NCBI GenBank assembly: GCA_021234155.1
Contig: JAJEKV010000004.1
Coordinates: 15,553,059-15,617,058, forward strand
From: Isoetes taiwanensis
Lineage: Eukaryota > Streptophyta > Lycopodiopsida > Isoetales > Isoetaceae
DNA: 64,000 bases
Direction of reading: 5' to 3'
Shown here: positions 36,722 through 47,478 of the stretch, one piece after another
How the letters are laid out: the number at the start of each line of letters is the position of its first letter
Position numbering within the stretch: position 1 is the first letter of the stretch
The notes under the pieces: generated by a model
Told to the model about the DNA's origin: nothing
Seen by the model: the letters and a program-made list of their open reading frames with translations, nothing else
Database searches by the model: none
Translations under genes and position numbers: made by a program

Positions 36722-39700
36722 TTAACTATACAGAATTAATCTACACAAATCGACATGCACAGCCGATTTCTTCTGAGATGACTTTGCGCCCCATTGCTCC
36801 ATAAACTGCGGGTACTGCTTTACTAGATCTTTCTTAAGTACCCACGTCGCGTCTTCCACCGGTAAGTGTTTCCACTTAACCAAATATTGGAGGAACTCCG
36901 ACCTCCTTGTTTTCTTGAAAGCTTTATCAAGAATCAGTTCGGAACTATTTCCAAATGCTCCTCATTATTTCCAACAACGTTGGAGTGTCCAAGACTTCTT
37001 CGGATTTGGAGTGTGCTTCTTCAACAAACTCGCGTGGAAGACCTTATGAATCTTTAGGTGTCTTTGGCAAGTCTAGCTTGTAGGATTGATTACCTACTCT
37101 CTTGACTATTTAGAAAAGGTCCAAATTTCACCTTGGAGCAAGCTTCTTGCAATTCCTATCCCTGAAGCCGCCGCTTGACCTTGATCTTGAGCCATACATC
37201 ATCTCCAACTTTGAACTCTCGACTTTTCGATGCTTGTCAGCCGATGCTCTTGGTCGACTTCTTTGCCGCTAGCGTGATATCCTCGAACTTCTTCCACGAA
37301 GCTTTGCATGTCGGCCAACATTTGTGCGAGACCTCTACTTTTGACACGGGGGTTGTGCCAAATTAATCCGAGTTAGTAATCGATAGCCGTAATTAATCAT
37401 AAACGGCGACATTTGGGATGATTCCCGCTTTGGTGCTATTGTATGCAAACTCCACCAAGTGAATAAATTCTTCCCACATACCTTTGCTTATTCGGACATA
37501 GTTCCGTAGCATGTCCTCCAAAATCTGTTGGTCGCTCCGTTTGGTCATCCGTCCGAGGATGATATGTCGTGCTCATGGATAGCCGTGCGAATGGTCGCAA
37601 AAGAGGTCTTGCCGGAAGGCACTCATGAACCCGGATCCCCGCCGGAGATAATCTCCCTTGGCATGCCGCGGAAGCTGAAGATCTCTTTGGTGAAGAGCTT
37701 TATTTATCCATAGCCGTGGTACGTGGTCCGCAAGGCACAAAATGTGCCATTTTTTCGACAACTTGTCAACCACTACCATCAAGGCATCCTTTCCTCTTCT
37801 TTGTTCTTGGAAGCCTGTGATGAAATCCATGCTGATCACCTCCCACTTAGCGTTTGGCACCGCTAATGGCTCTAATGCTCCCGGAATTGAAAGTTGCTCG
37901 CGCCGTCTGTACGACATAGCTGACATTCCCGATGTAGTAAGCTACTTGCTTCTTCATTTCACGGCCAATAATAGGCTGCTGCGCGCACTTTGAAATATGT
38001 TTTCATGAATCCCGCGCATGGCCCAGCTATTGGGCATTTGTGCGTGTCATGGAGGATCAATTTCCTTACACCGATGATTGGTGCGCACAACTTGTTCTTA
38101 TGGTATAACAGGTTGTCTTTCCTTCTTATAATGTTTAAAGGCTTCCCGTTCTTTATCATTCTTGCCTCCCTAGAGAGGCTTGCCCATACTTCCTTGAAAT
38201 CCACATCCGTTGGCAAAGGACTCTTCAATCTTCTTACCAAAGTATTTGGAGAGCATCGAAATTGCATTGCAATGCACTCTAGTTGTCGAGGGGATGCCTT
38301 GAAAGGTTTATAAAGCTACCACGTTGAGCTTCCACGGCTTGTAGACTATATCAAAGTCATACTCTTCAAGGAACTCCATCCACCTTCTACGCCTCGGGGT
38401 TGAGGTGTGGTTTAATAAATACATCTCGAAGGCTTTCGATGAAGTGCGTATCCATTGGAACTTTCTTCCCAAAAGGTAGTGCCTCAAATTCTTAATGCCA
38501 CGACAACCGCAAAGCAATTCGATGCATTGGGTGGGGTGGCGGCGTTTGCGTCGTTCATCTTCACGGAATCATCGCGCTACCTGCGGCTCTTCTTGCATGA
38601 GCAGCACTTTTTTGTAGCTATCTTACTCACATCACGTAAGCTACAAGCTTATCCTTCTATAACGGGTCGGCGGGGTTAGAATTTGGGGCTGTTGTTAAAG
38701 CTTCCTTCAACAATTCAAACCTTGCTTGGGCTTTCTTGTGCCAATGCTCGCCCAATCTTTCACCTTCTCTAAAAGCCCTCGTCAAGTCCGTTAAAGCGGG
38801 GCGCTATCTTAGCAAAGTTCTTCACGAACTTCAGAAGTACCCTGCTAGGCCAAGAAAACTTCGACTTCATGCACATTCTTGGCGCCGACCACTGAATGGT
38901 GGCTTCAATCTTAGCGGGATCCGTCAAAGATTCCTTTCTTTTGAGATCACATGACCGAGATATTCCACCTTCTCCATTCGCGGTGGCGCCGACAACTTGG
39001 CGATACAACCGGTGCCTCTTGACTTCTCTAGCACTCTCCTTAAGTGTTGTACGTGCTCTTCAAAGGGATCTGCTATACACCAAAATGTCATCAAAGAATA
39101 CAATCACAAAGGTGTCTAAGAACTCCACGAAGATCTCGTTCATGAGCCTCATGAATGTCGCGGGGGCATTTGATAAGCGAAAGGCATTACCGTGAACTCA
39201 TAATGCCCATACCAGCGTTGAAGGCGGTCTTGTGAATATCTTCTTCCTTTATCGATCTGATGATTAGCGACCTTAAATTCGATTTTGGAAGACCTTTGCA
39301 CCTTGGAGCTGATCCATCAAGTCATCTCGATGCGGGGGCGATACTTTGTTCTTAATGGTGTGCTTGTTAATTTGCCTATAGTCTATGCATCATCTTAATT
39401 TGCCATCCTTCTTCTTTACAAAGAGAATGGGTGCTCCAAATGGCGAGGCGGCTAGGTCTAATGAAGCCTAGGTCAGGAGCAACTCTCTATAATTGCTTCT
39501 TGGCTCCATCAACTCTGCGTCGTCATTACGTATGGAGCCTTGGCAATGCGGCTTTTGTTCGTTCGAGTGCTATCTCACACTTTCGACTCCCTAAGGGAGG
39601 AAGGCTGCTTGATTTCATCACGGAAGAGATCATGGAACTCCGTAATCGAAAGCAGCTATTTGCTTCGCAACTTGCTGAGCACCTTGTCTTTTGCTTTCTT

Positions 39701-40130
39701 ACGATTACGGCTCATTAATCTCAAGCTTTGAAGATGTATGCCACTGCTCGGCTCTTGATGCACTTGAGCGACCGTTTAGAAGACATACGCCTTGCATGAT
39801 GGGAACAACTTCTTTACGTGGTCTCAATGATCTTACCCGTCGGGTGTTGGGAAGGTCACCTTCCGCTTTCCACAATCAATAATGGCCCTGCTGGTCCAAG
39901 GTACTCCATTCCTATGATCAAGTCGTACTTGCCAATGCCCATTACTTCGCCCCATCCGGATATTAATCCCACGGCAAGTCGATGTCGAAGTTAATTCTCT
40001 TTGCACGCCATTTGCCTTCTTGCTCCACTTGCTAAGACAACGGGCCTTGGCTTTGACTTTAGTGGTTTCAACTTCAACATTTGAACCATGCGGGGGATGC
40101 AAAGTTATGGCTACTTCACGAGTCTATCGG
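36722..40130 (-). pseudogene. Chromovirus pol: protease, RT, RNase H, integrase, chromodomain
   Basis: Read from high to low coordinates on the minus strand. A protease end motif (AIIDCGKRKVTF, about 39850) is followed by reverse transcriptase with [16 protein letters not shown] and the catalytic FFDDILVYS (about 39165-39070). RNase H has RRRRWMEFLEEYDFDIVYKP (about 38400-38310). The integrase zinc-finger region contains HDTHKCPIAG (about 38050), and its core has WEVISMDFITG and VVVDKLSK (about 37840-37740) with a GQTE-type motif HPRTDDQTE near 37550. A C-terminal chromodomain, YLVKWKHLPVEDATWVL (about 36885-36830), precedes the stop at 36722. At least six frameshifts or stops separate these blocks, so no polyprotein can be made. 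Chromodomains guide integration toward heterochromatin. Confidence 0.87.
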
Positions 40131-40207
40131 GACTATGAAGGACTTGGTCTTGGCCTTCCCCTTCATGGAAATTACTTTATAATTGCCTCTCTTGTTCTAC
40201 GTATCTA

Positions 40208-42160
40208 TTAGGCAAAGATATGACACTCACCACAGAATGTAGTCGGCCTTCCTCGCCATCGTCGTCGAATGAGTGTCCCAATCTCCCAACTCCAGCTAGT
40301 CTTTGCACTCATGGCGTAGGGGCAGTTCACGTCCCTATGGCACGGCTGGAAGCACACAAACAAAAGCTGCTTTCTATGCACTCTGTCTCTCTTTTCCTTG
40401 GGCATAGCACATAAAAGGATCGACTACTTTGGAGTAGTTTGACCCCTCTGCTTGTCCTTGAAGGACACCTACTTCTTCTCCCTTTGTTTCCCACAGTTTG
40501 CCACCATATGGGGCTCTTAGATGGACTGGGTATTTGGCTGCCCTAGGGCTATAACTCCCTGTTGCCTTGCCTTTATCCCCGTAATCTTGCTGCTGCCTCG
40601 CTTTGGTATTATCGAGGGGTCCCGTTCCTTGCAAGCTTATTGCCTTGGACTATTGGTCTTAGGTAATCAACGATATTGTCTTAGGATTTATTGCCCTTAC
40701 AAGCGTTTTTGCGGATCTCCTCATTCGGGCCCTCAGTAGCTCTCTCTCTCGCATGTTTTTAAGCCCAACTTGGGCACATAAAGTCTTAGCCTCATGAATT
40801 CCTGCATTGTATTTACGGGTGATTTGTTTCCTGTTGCAACTGTAGAACTGTTGCATCATCTTTGGACTTGTGCTCCTTGGGGCGTAATAGGCAGAAGGCT
40901 TTAGCAAACTTTGAACTTACAAGCATCCTGCTTAAGCCATGTGCCTTTGCATAACCCTTCCACCAAATCCGTGCGGCTCCTTTCAAGTTGGTACATTTGC
41001 CACTCTGCCTTTGTCTTTATCCTTCATGCCATAAGTATTGCCATACTCACTCATTTAGTCCGGCCATGCCCCTCGCTACAATCGACACATTTCTCCCAGG
41101 AAGCTGTTCGGTTCGGGCCTTCCATACATTGCCAGTCGGAATCTACCTTCTATTACGGTAGGAGGCTCACGGTGTCCCTTTGTCGTCCATCTATGGCGTC
41201 CCTGCGCGCCGCATGCCGTGTTTCTTTTGCCTTGCATCTGTTCGGTCTGGGTGCGCTCTTCGTCTTCACCGGTCGGTGCGAGTCCGAACTTGAGTCGGGA
41301 GGATTTAGAGCTGGAGGACCTCCTTCTCTTGCTCCTCTTCTTGTCCCTTCTTTTTCGGGCTGATGCTTGGGGCAAGTGAGTGTTGCCCACCAGACCAGCT
41401 CACAGCATGCGGCCAGCCCAAAGCCTTTATCGCTCCGGTCCGTTCTCATCTGATGATATTTCCTCTTTCGGGGTTATGGGTCCAAATTCTCGAATAGGTT
41501 CCTTGCGGGGGTGGCGAGGCGGGACTCTGTTCTTCCATATGGTCTCCGGCGTTATCGTTCCCACGAGCCCTAGGCCTCTAGCTGCATACACAAGTAGTTC
41601 ATGGCTATATGATTAGTTTTAGCTTGTTCTCTTGCATTATTTATGTTTGTTGGTATAGTTGGGGACACAAAATACATCAACAAAACATTTTAGTGAAAAA
41701 GGAAATTATATTTATATTATATAATATTTTAGTACAAAAGTCCCAGGGATCAAGAGTCTAACTAATCTTGAAATCGCCGGTAAGATGGGTTGTCCTCAAG
41801 GAACTTCTTGACTTGGGCGTTCCTACGAATGACCCAAGTTTACGAGGACATTGGCTGGCGAGCCACCATAGCAAAGCTCTCGCCAACTCTTCCCACCTGC
41901 GGTCGGATGTGCGGGGCAGCGGTCCTGCCCCCAATCTCGCTTGCCGTCGATGGGGTATGTATGGCCCGGTCCGTGAGGTCAAGTGCCATTGCTCTCTTGA
42001 CTAGGGCCGACAGCATAGTCGACATTTGCCGTTATTCGAGCATGAACATGCAAGCACGAGAGTGCAATAAGCATGGACACTCCTTCTTCTCCTCGGGGCT
42101 GAACTTGCGGTGTACTACTGCTATTCTCCCATCCAGCAGCAGGGGCAAGTAGTACCTCGA
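40208..42160 (-). pseudogene. Chromovirus gag region with zinc-knuckle remnant
   Basis: The minus-strand frame at 40405-40208 contains CFQPC followed by HRDVNC, a CCHC zinc-knuckle-like arrangement expected at the end of gag, just before protease. Upstream frames (41390-41076, Lys/Arg/Ser-rich, and 42025-41840) have the basic and helical composition of gag but no single continuous frame. Assignment rests mainly on position between the 5' end and pol. Confidence 0.5.
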
Positions 42161-43561
42161 GGGGACTGTCATTGTGTGTGATTTGAAGCTTCTCAAGCTT
42201 GTTTGGCCTCCGGAATGCCCGTGGCCCGTATTCGATCGACCTCTATCTCCGATTCGACTCGGTAGTCTTCAATTGTGGAGTCGACTGCCGGGAGGTCAAT
42301 TCCGCTCCTCTTGTTGGGGGTGGTGTTGAAGGCCTCGGCATTAAGATGCTCGTGGTCTTTCCACAGGATCCCCATCTGTTCTCGGAGGCGAGGAACTCCT
42401 CCTCCGTTGGCACTCTCGTGCTTCCATCATTTTGCCCGGCGTTCTGTAGGCACGGTATGCGAAGTCGATCCCTGTATAGGTGTCGGCTTCCCGACTTGAA
42501 GCGAGGAAAGAAGAGACTCCGGGACGATGAAGTCGTCCAAGTCGGTTTGCCGAAAGTAGTTGGTGGAGGCGGTTCATCAGTGAGCTCCCTTTCGCATTGG
42601 GGCGGAGGTTTTGGATGTCGTGAGGGAGTAAATGCTCCTCTCCGCCGATGATGATAGGGGCTAGGCTTGTGATGCCAGCCAAGCGGGGAGCAACTCGATG
42701 TTAGGCTGCTCCAAAGTTGACCAGCTCCTCTTCCGCTTGTCGCCGTTCCTCCTCGAGTCCCATTTCGGTGTACTCTTAGATCTCCGACTCCTCTTCTTCC
42801 CTCTCTTCCTTCTTGCTCTTGCTTTACCAAAAAGCATGCTCTTCTTCTCTTGGACTGCTATGGGGTCCACCTCCATGGGAGGAATAGATGTTGCCCCAAA
42901 GGGTGGGATAGGAAATAGCTAAGGCGGCCCGGTGTAGGAGAAATACTTGGTCCTGTTAATTTGTCGGGGACCATGTAGTCTACGGTAGCCTGCGCCTTAT
43001 TAGTTAGGTACCAAGCGATGTTGGGGACATCACCAAAAGGCTGCTTGAAGGATGGGGAACAAAATAGCCTATGCAAGGGGGGAGGGTCTGGACGGGGAGG
43101 GTCCTATCCTAAGACTTGTCTATATCTTTGGGGTTGCATTTAGTGGCTTGCACATCTATTTCTTTCGAAGACTTGGAAGATGTCATTGACATGACATCGC
43201 AACATGGCATAGACTGGCGAAATGTACCATCGCTGAAGTCGTGTGGCCATTGATCTAGCGAAGAAAGAGAGTATCAAGCGGATGCGAGAAGCGCCTCGGG
43301 GGCTGGAAGATCGCTGGCGATGGAGAACAAACTTGCAGGGTGCTAAATGAGAAGTGGAGGACATATTTATAGAAAAGGGGAAAACCTAATTTTTGGATGA
43401 CCTAGAATTTACTGAGATTGGGTGATTCTGATCTATTAAAGGGTGCAATTGGGAGTTTGAAGACTACTTCTAGGATTTGAGCATGCTAAGATGGACTAAT
43501 GAACCTATTGCAACAATTTGGAGATCATTTGGATATGGCATGGTGAAGAAAATGCTGAGAG

Positions 43562-43631
43562 GTCTTCTCGCGTTGCGCCCCGGGCAGATAATGAAAGTTC
43601 ATTTTTACGCCACCGGCGCGACGTGTGAGAC
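43562..43631. repeat. Palindrome 1
   Basis: Arms GTCTTCTCGCGTTGCGCC and GGCGCGACGTGTGAGAC around an inner ATAATGAAAGTTCATTTTT. One of four related hairpins; same inner sequence as the copy at 45389. Confidence 0.7.
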
Positions 43632-43764
43632 ATGGGCTCTAAATGGGCTAAACTTGATCAATCTAGGTGATCTAAGGGTGTAATTCTACTGGACTCGTCG
43701 AGATAGGCAGAATTGACCCCTTATTTGGTCGATTTGGAGCTGTTTTGGGCATTTTTGGGGCATG

Positions 43765-43831
43765 GTCTCACACGTTGCGCCCAGCCCGAAAATGAGATTC
43801 TCATTTTCTGTCCTGGCACGACGTGTGAGAC
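43765..43831. repeat. Palindrome 2
   Basis: A 67-bp near-perfect inverted repeat. Outer arms GTCTCACACGTTGCGCC and GGCACGACGTGTGAGAC differ at two of 17 positions, and the centre is AAAATGAGATTCTCATTTT. Confidence 0.85.
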
Positions 43832-45388
43832 ATCGTCTCAATTTTGCTCAAAAAGTCCAATTTGATTAAAACAAAAGCTAGGATTCAATATCTTAACCTA
43901 GTTAAGCAAGATTGAACACATTATTTACACAAAAATTCTTTATATTAACAAAAATTTTCATTATTTACAAAAGCTCAAAGGCGTTCTCCCTTGATGTGTA
44001 TCGGCCAAAACATATCTGTCTCATAAAGCGTGACCCTCTTCCGTGGTATGCGAACCCGCTGAATCCTCAAAATCTTTGACTATTTTTGCCTCTTTGCCTC
44101 CTCCCAGAGCCGCGGCAACATTTCATCGGTCACCCGTAATGTGTTTGTACTCTGCATGACTTCTCCGGACCAAGCGTTGAAGCGGTGCCGGGGAATCAAA
44201 GTCCGTAACCATTTGAAGTGGGATTTTTTGAGAGCTCTCTGCTCTACGCTTGCTCTTGCTCGCTTCTTTCACAGTGCTGCAGGAGGCTTGGGCTGGGTGG
44301 CGGCGGCCGACTTTTTTGTCGGGCGTCCGCCTTCATTATTTCTCACCACATGCTCCGGTAAATGGCGTTGTCGCCTCCCACTTCGCCATATGGCGTTGTG
44401 CTCATAATCTTCGATAGACCTTGGCCAGGGTCTATCCGTGCGCCCTCCGTTGAAATTCGCGGGGCTTTAACTCTATCCCGTCGGAAAAGGTGGGGGCTTA
44501 GCGCACCCGAGAGAGTTATTCTTCTGCAACTTTCAGTCACCTTTCCAGTCTTTACTTTGCTCGGTACTTCCTTCTCCGTCGGGGTTTTGAAGACTTGCCC
44601 CCGGTGTTGGGGGCGTAATCCCTCGTCGGTCGTCGGTAGAGGCGGGGGGTCTGCTTCTTTGATGGCTTCGTTGATAGCGGGACCGATAAACAAACTTACC
44701 AACCTTCACAACTTTTCTCTTGCCTTAATGGCTTTGGTCTTCCTCTTCTTGGGCCATTTGTGGTTGGATCTTCCACGAGTCTTAGTCACTCCACTCTCTC
44801 CTCCTCGGCTCATGGCTTCATACTAGCGATGAAGGGCGAGGGTCACTTCTTGTGAGGCTAAGCCGGTACCCGCTGCTCTCTCTCTTCCTCCTCCTCCTGA
44901 GATGGCGGGCCCAAGCCTCCAGGTTGCTCCCTCGGCGGTCGGCTGCCTAAAAGCGCTCCCGTTCCCTCATGTTCCTCCTCTCCTCTTCGCCCATCTCTTC
45001 GAGAATCTGGCGCATAATGTCCGGCGGCTCCTCTTCTATGACCTCGATGCAGCGGTCGCTCCGTCCGATCCGCCTCCTCGGCTGGGAAGTCGGGTGCGCC
45101 TTACCCGGAAAAGGCATTCTTGGGTATCCTCCACGAGATCAGGCGGGATCTTGTGTTGGAGGATCCCGTCGGCCCGGGGCTTCTGGCGGTGCCACGCTGT
45201 CGCGGGCCATATTTGCCAGTTCTTCAATCCGAAGCTGTGCGGAAGATCGCCTTGGCGTGAGAGGCGATTTTCTAAGGAGGGGCGGAAATGGAGGGGGTCT
45301 AGATCTATTTATAGAAATTGATTTTAGGTCAAATTCAAACTACCTTTTGGGTTATCTAAAACATCTAGAACACCTAAATTTAAGCATG

Positions 45389-45453
45389 GTCTCACCGTTG
45401 CTTGGGCCAGATAATGAAAAGTTCATTTTACGTCCGGTAGCGGCGTGTGAGAC
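45389..45453. repeat. Palindrome 3
   Basis: Copy of palindrome 1, with GTCTCACCGTTG and CGGCGTGTGAGAC arms and the ATAATGAAAAGTTCATTTTA centre. Confidence 0.7.
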
Positions 45454-45588
45454 ATGGTGGGTCCCGCTATTAAATTTTATACTTTTTAAGCGTATAATAT
45501 GCCAATTCTACTATTTCTTAGTTCAAAATTAGAATTATCCGGTTACTTTTCTGTAATTTATGACTTTTAATGTGTTTCAAATTTGAAT

Positions 45589-45653
45589 GTCTTACACGTT
45601 CGCCCAGTCCGAAAATGAGATTCTCATTATCGTCTCCTGGCGCGACGTGAGAT
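45589..45653. repeat. Palindrome 4
   Basis: Copy of palindrome 2, arms GTCTTACACGTTCGCCCAG and CTGGCGCGACGTGAGATC, centre AAAATGAGATTCTCATTAT. Confidence 0.7.
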
Positions 45654-45845
45654 CAATTCCTACTTTTTGAGGTTGGCTCACCAATTTTTAATCTTTTTAT
45701 GTTTTCATTCATTTCTAATTGTTACTAGCTTAGCATAAACTACAAAAATGAGAGAAAAAAAATTTCCCATTTTTAGAGGTTTAAGGGTCCTATCAAGTTA
45801 GTGCTATTGGGAGCATGTCGGTGCTTTGCTCTTGGTCACCAAGAA

Positions 45846-45860
45846 CATTGCTCGATACCA
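45846..45860 (-). promoter_or_regulatory. Primer-binding site, initiator Met tRNA
   Basis: TGGTATCGAGC on the minus strand, two bases from the LTR edge. The standard plant site is TGGTATCAGAGC, so one A is missing from the CAG triplet. This fixes the element's orientation as minus. Confidence 0.8.
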
Positions 45861-45862
45861 CT

Positions 45863-47478
45863 TTGGCGTCCCCTATTAGGTATCAGTGCGCTCAGGTATA
45901 CAAACAGAGTTCATCCCCATACCGACTCCATGCGATCTGGGGCCCTCCACATGACATCGCAGAACCGTGGCCGGGTTCGGTGGGAAGAGTGAAGGGGTCA
46001 TTTCACCCGATCTCCCTCGGGGGCCTACCCCTAGGCTGGCGTAAACATACATGTCAGTATATAACATAAGCACATATCCACCTCGAAGGGTGGTCCATCA
46101 CACATGCATAGACAAGGTGAGCACAATACATATGGGGAGTCCTACCCAAGGCTCGGACTCAAGGGGGGTGGCCCGGACGGCTTGGGTCTCGAGTTCATTG
46201 CGGGGCAGAATTCATGGCGATGGATTTGGCTGGTATATGAACATGGCATAGGGTTGTCCACTCCATCCGCCCCTCTTGTGCACACTTTGCGGAGTAGGCT
46301 GAAAAGTGTCGGGACTGGGATGGTAGCTCCCCGGATGCATAGCCAAAGGGCTAATCCCGGGTCTCATCCTCCGGTTCAGATGGGGCGAGGAAGGGATCGC
46401 TCCCTCTAGAGATGCATGCCGACTCAAGGTAACTAGAGGGCCCTTTGCCCGCATTGTTGAACCCCTCTGGAAGTGTACATTTTGCACTTCCAAGTCCATG
46501 CCCTAGTCCGTGGTAAGCCATTAGACCTAGTCACTATGATCCACTGGTAGGCCTTACACACGGAGGGATGGTTCAGAGTCGGAACATGGCCTCCTTCACC
46601 GGCCGGTCGGCCCCTTCACCCACAACCCGGTGTGGTTCTTGTGCCTGGGCCGAATCTATAGTGTGCTAGAGAGGCTAATCTAGGAGCATCTACTACCAAG
46701 CTTGGGGTCTCTACCCCCTTCCCAATACAAGGAGTTCATAGAGATACATCATCCATATATATCCTGAGAAGAACTAAAGAACTATATCTAATCTATATCA
46801 TAGAGTTAGGTTCTTTAGTTAGAGATACAGTATCTAGAGATCTAGAAGGCTGCTATGGGCAATTTAATAGGCTAAACCTAATGATTCTATGGTAAAATAG
46901 GGTTTGAACTATTTGGCCAAATACCCTGATCCTTGAGTGGCTCCTCCGACCTGAGTTCGACCATCCTGGCCGCATTTCGAATCAAGGGAAACTAATGGTG
47001 CAATTCTCGAGGCCAGTCAGGGGCGGTTTGGCTCTTGAGGCTGACCAAAGCGAGCTCTAAAACCCTAGAAATGAAAAATGGGCAAGTTAGGGTTTCCTTT
47101 CTTAAATATAGACAAGGGGTTGGCTAGGGTTTCCAATTATCTCCTTTAGGCATGTGGGATAATTGGGAATGGGCCCACTTGCCTTTTAATGGCTAGGTGG
47201 CAAAAATGTGCCCACATGGAAATGTGTGCCCACATTAATGTGTACATTGGTAAATGTGCACATTAATTACAGGTATAGGCCCACTTGGCTTAAAGTGTCC
47301 ATATGGAAATGTGTGCCCACATTAATGTACATTGGTAAATGTGCATTAATACTAATGCACATTCTTAGCAAGTTGCCCTAGGGCTACCCCTTAGCTGCAT
47401 GGGGTACCGCGTCGGTTGGGTAAGCGTGTAAATGGCGAGGCTGATGCGGTATCGTCTTGGGGCCAGGTATGCGTCACA
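45863..47478 (-). repeat. Chromovirus 5' LTR
   Basis: Aligns with 34208-35863. Long AT-rich or CAG-free blocks are identical, whereas differences and small indels cluster at CAG/CTG/CCG sites. Ends GCGTCACA at 47478. Confidence 0.88.

Larger units (their letters stand above)
42170..43900 (-). repeat. Tandem 1.8-kb module, proximal copy
   Basis: This stretch and 43900-45700 share the same end arrangement: two palindromes about 135 bp apart and an AT-rich ATTTATAGAAA box, then a GC-rich Arg/Lys-rich minus-strand coding-like part. Matching palindromes are offset by 1824-1827 bp. The coding-like part here includes KRGKKRSRRSKSTP (minus). The frames are broken and I cannot name a product. Confidence 0.5.
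43900..45700 (-). repeat. Tandem 1.8-kb module, distal copy
   Basis: Second copy of the module described at 42170. The coding-like portion (about 45230-44340, minus) is rich in Arg, Gly and Lys. It is more GC-rich than its surroundings and shows several frame changes. It could be a duplicated leader/gag segment or captured host DNA. Confidence 0.45.
34208..47478 (-). mobile_element. Ty3/gypsy chromovirus, near full length, decayed
   Basis: Direct repeats of about 1.62-1.66 kb (LTRs) flank an interior of about 10 kb. On the minus strand the order is LTR, primer-binding site, duplicated 5' module, gag, protease, reverse transcriptase, RNase H, integrase, chromodomain, polypurine tract, LTR. 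The LTRs start TGTGACG and end CGTCACA (right copy slightly altered at its left edge). The 5-bp flanks GACAC and GGCAA do not match, so a target-site duplication is not preserved or the ends were miscalled. Integrase before a C-terminal chromodomain identifies the chromovirus branch of Metaviridae. All frames are broken. Confidence 0.9.

Noticed and set aside
42243-42830. 195-codon minus-strand frame rich in Pro and Arg
   Set aside because: It is the longest frame in the element, but neighbouring frames carry the more gene-like basic segments and palindromic module homology crosses it, so I treat it as one of several broken frames, not a gene.
36141-45532. Many plus-strand open frames of 60-190 codons within the chromovirus
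   Set aside because: They are antisense to minus-strand gag-pol motifs and show no domain of their own.
44902-45532. Overlapping plus-strand frames of 139 and 187 codons
   Set aside because: They run through two palindromes and are antisense to the element; no recognisable domain.
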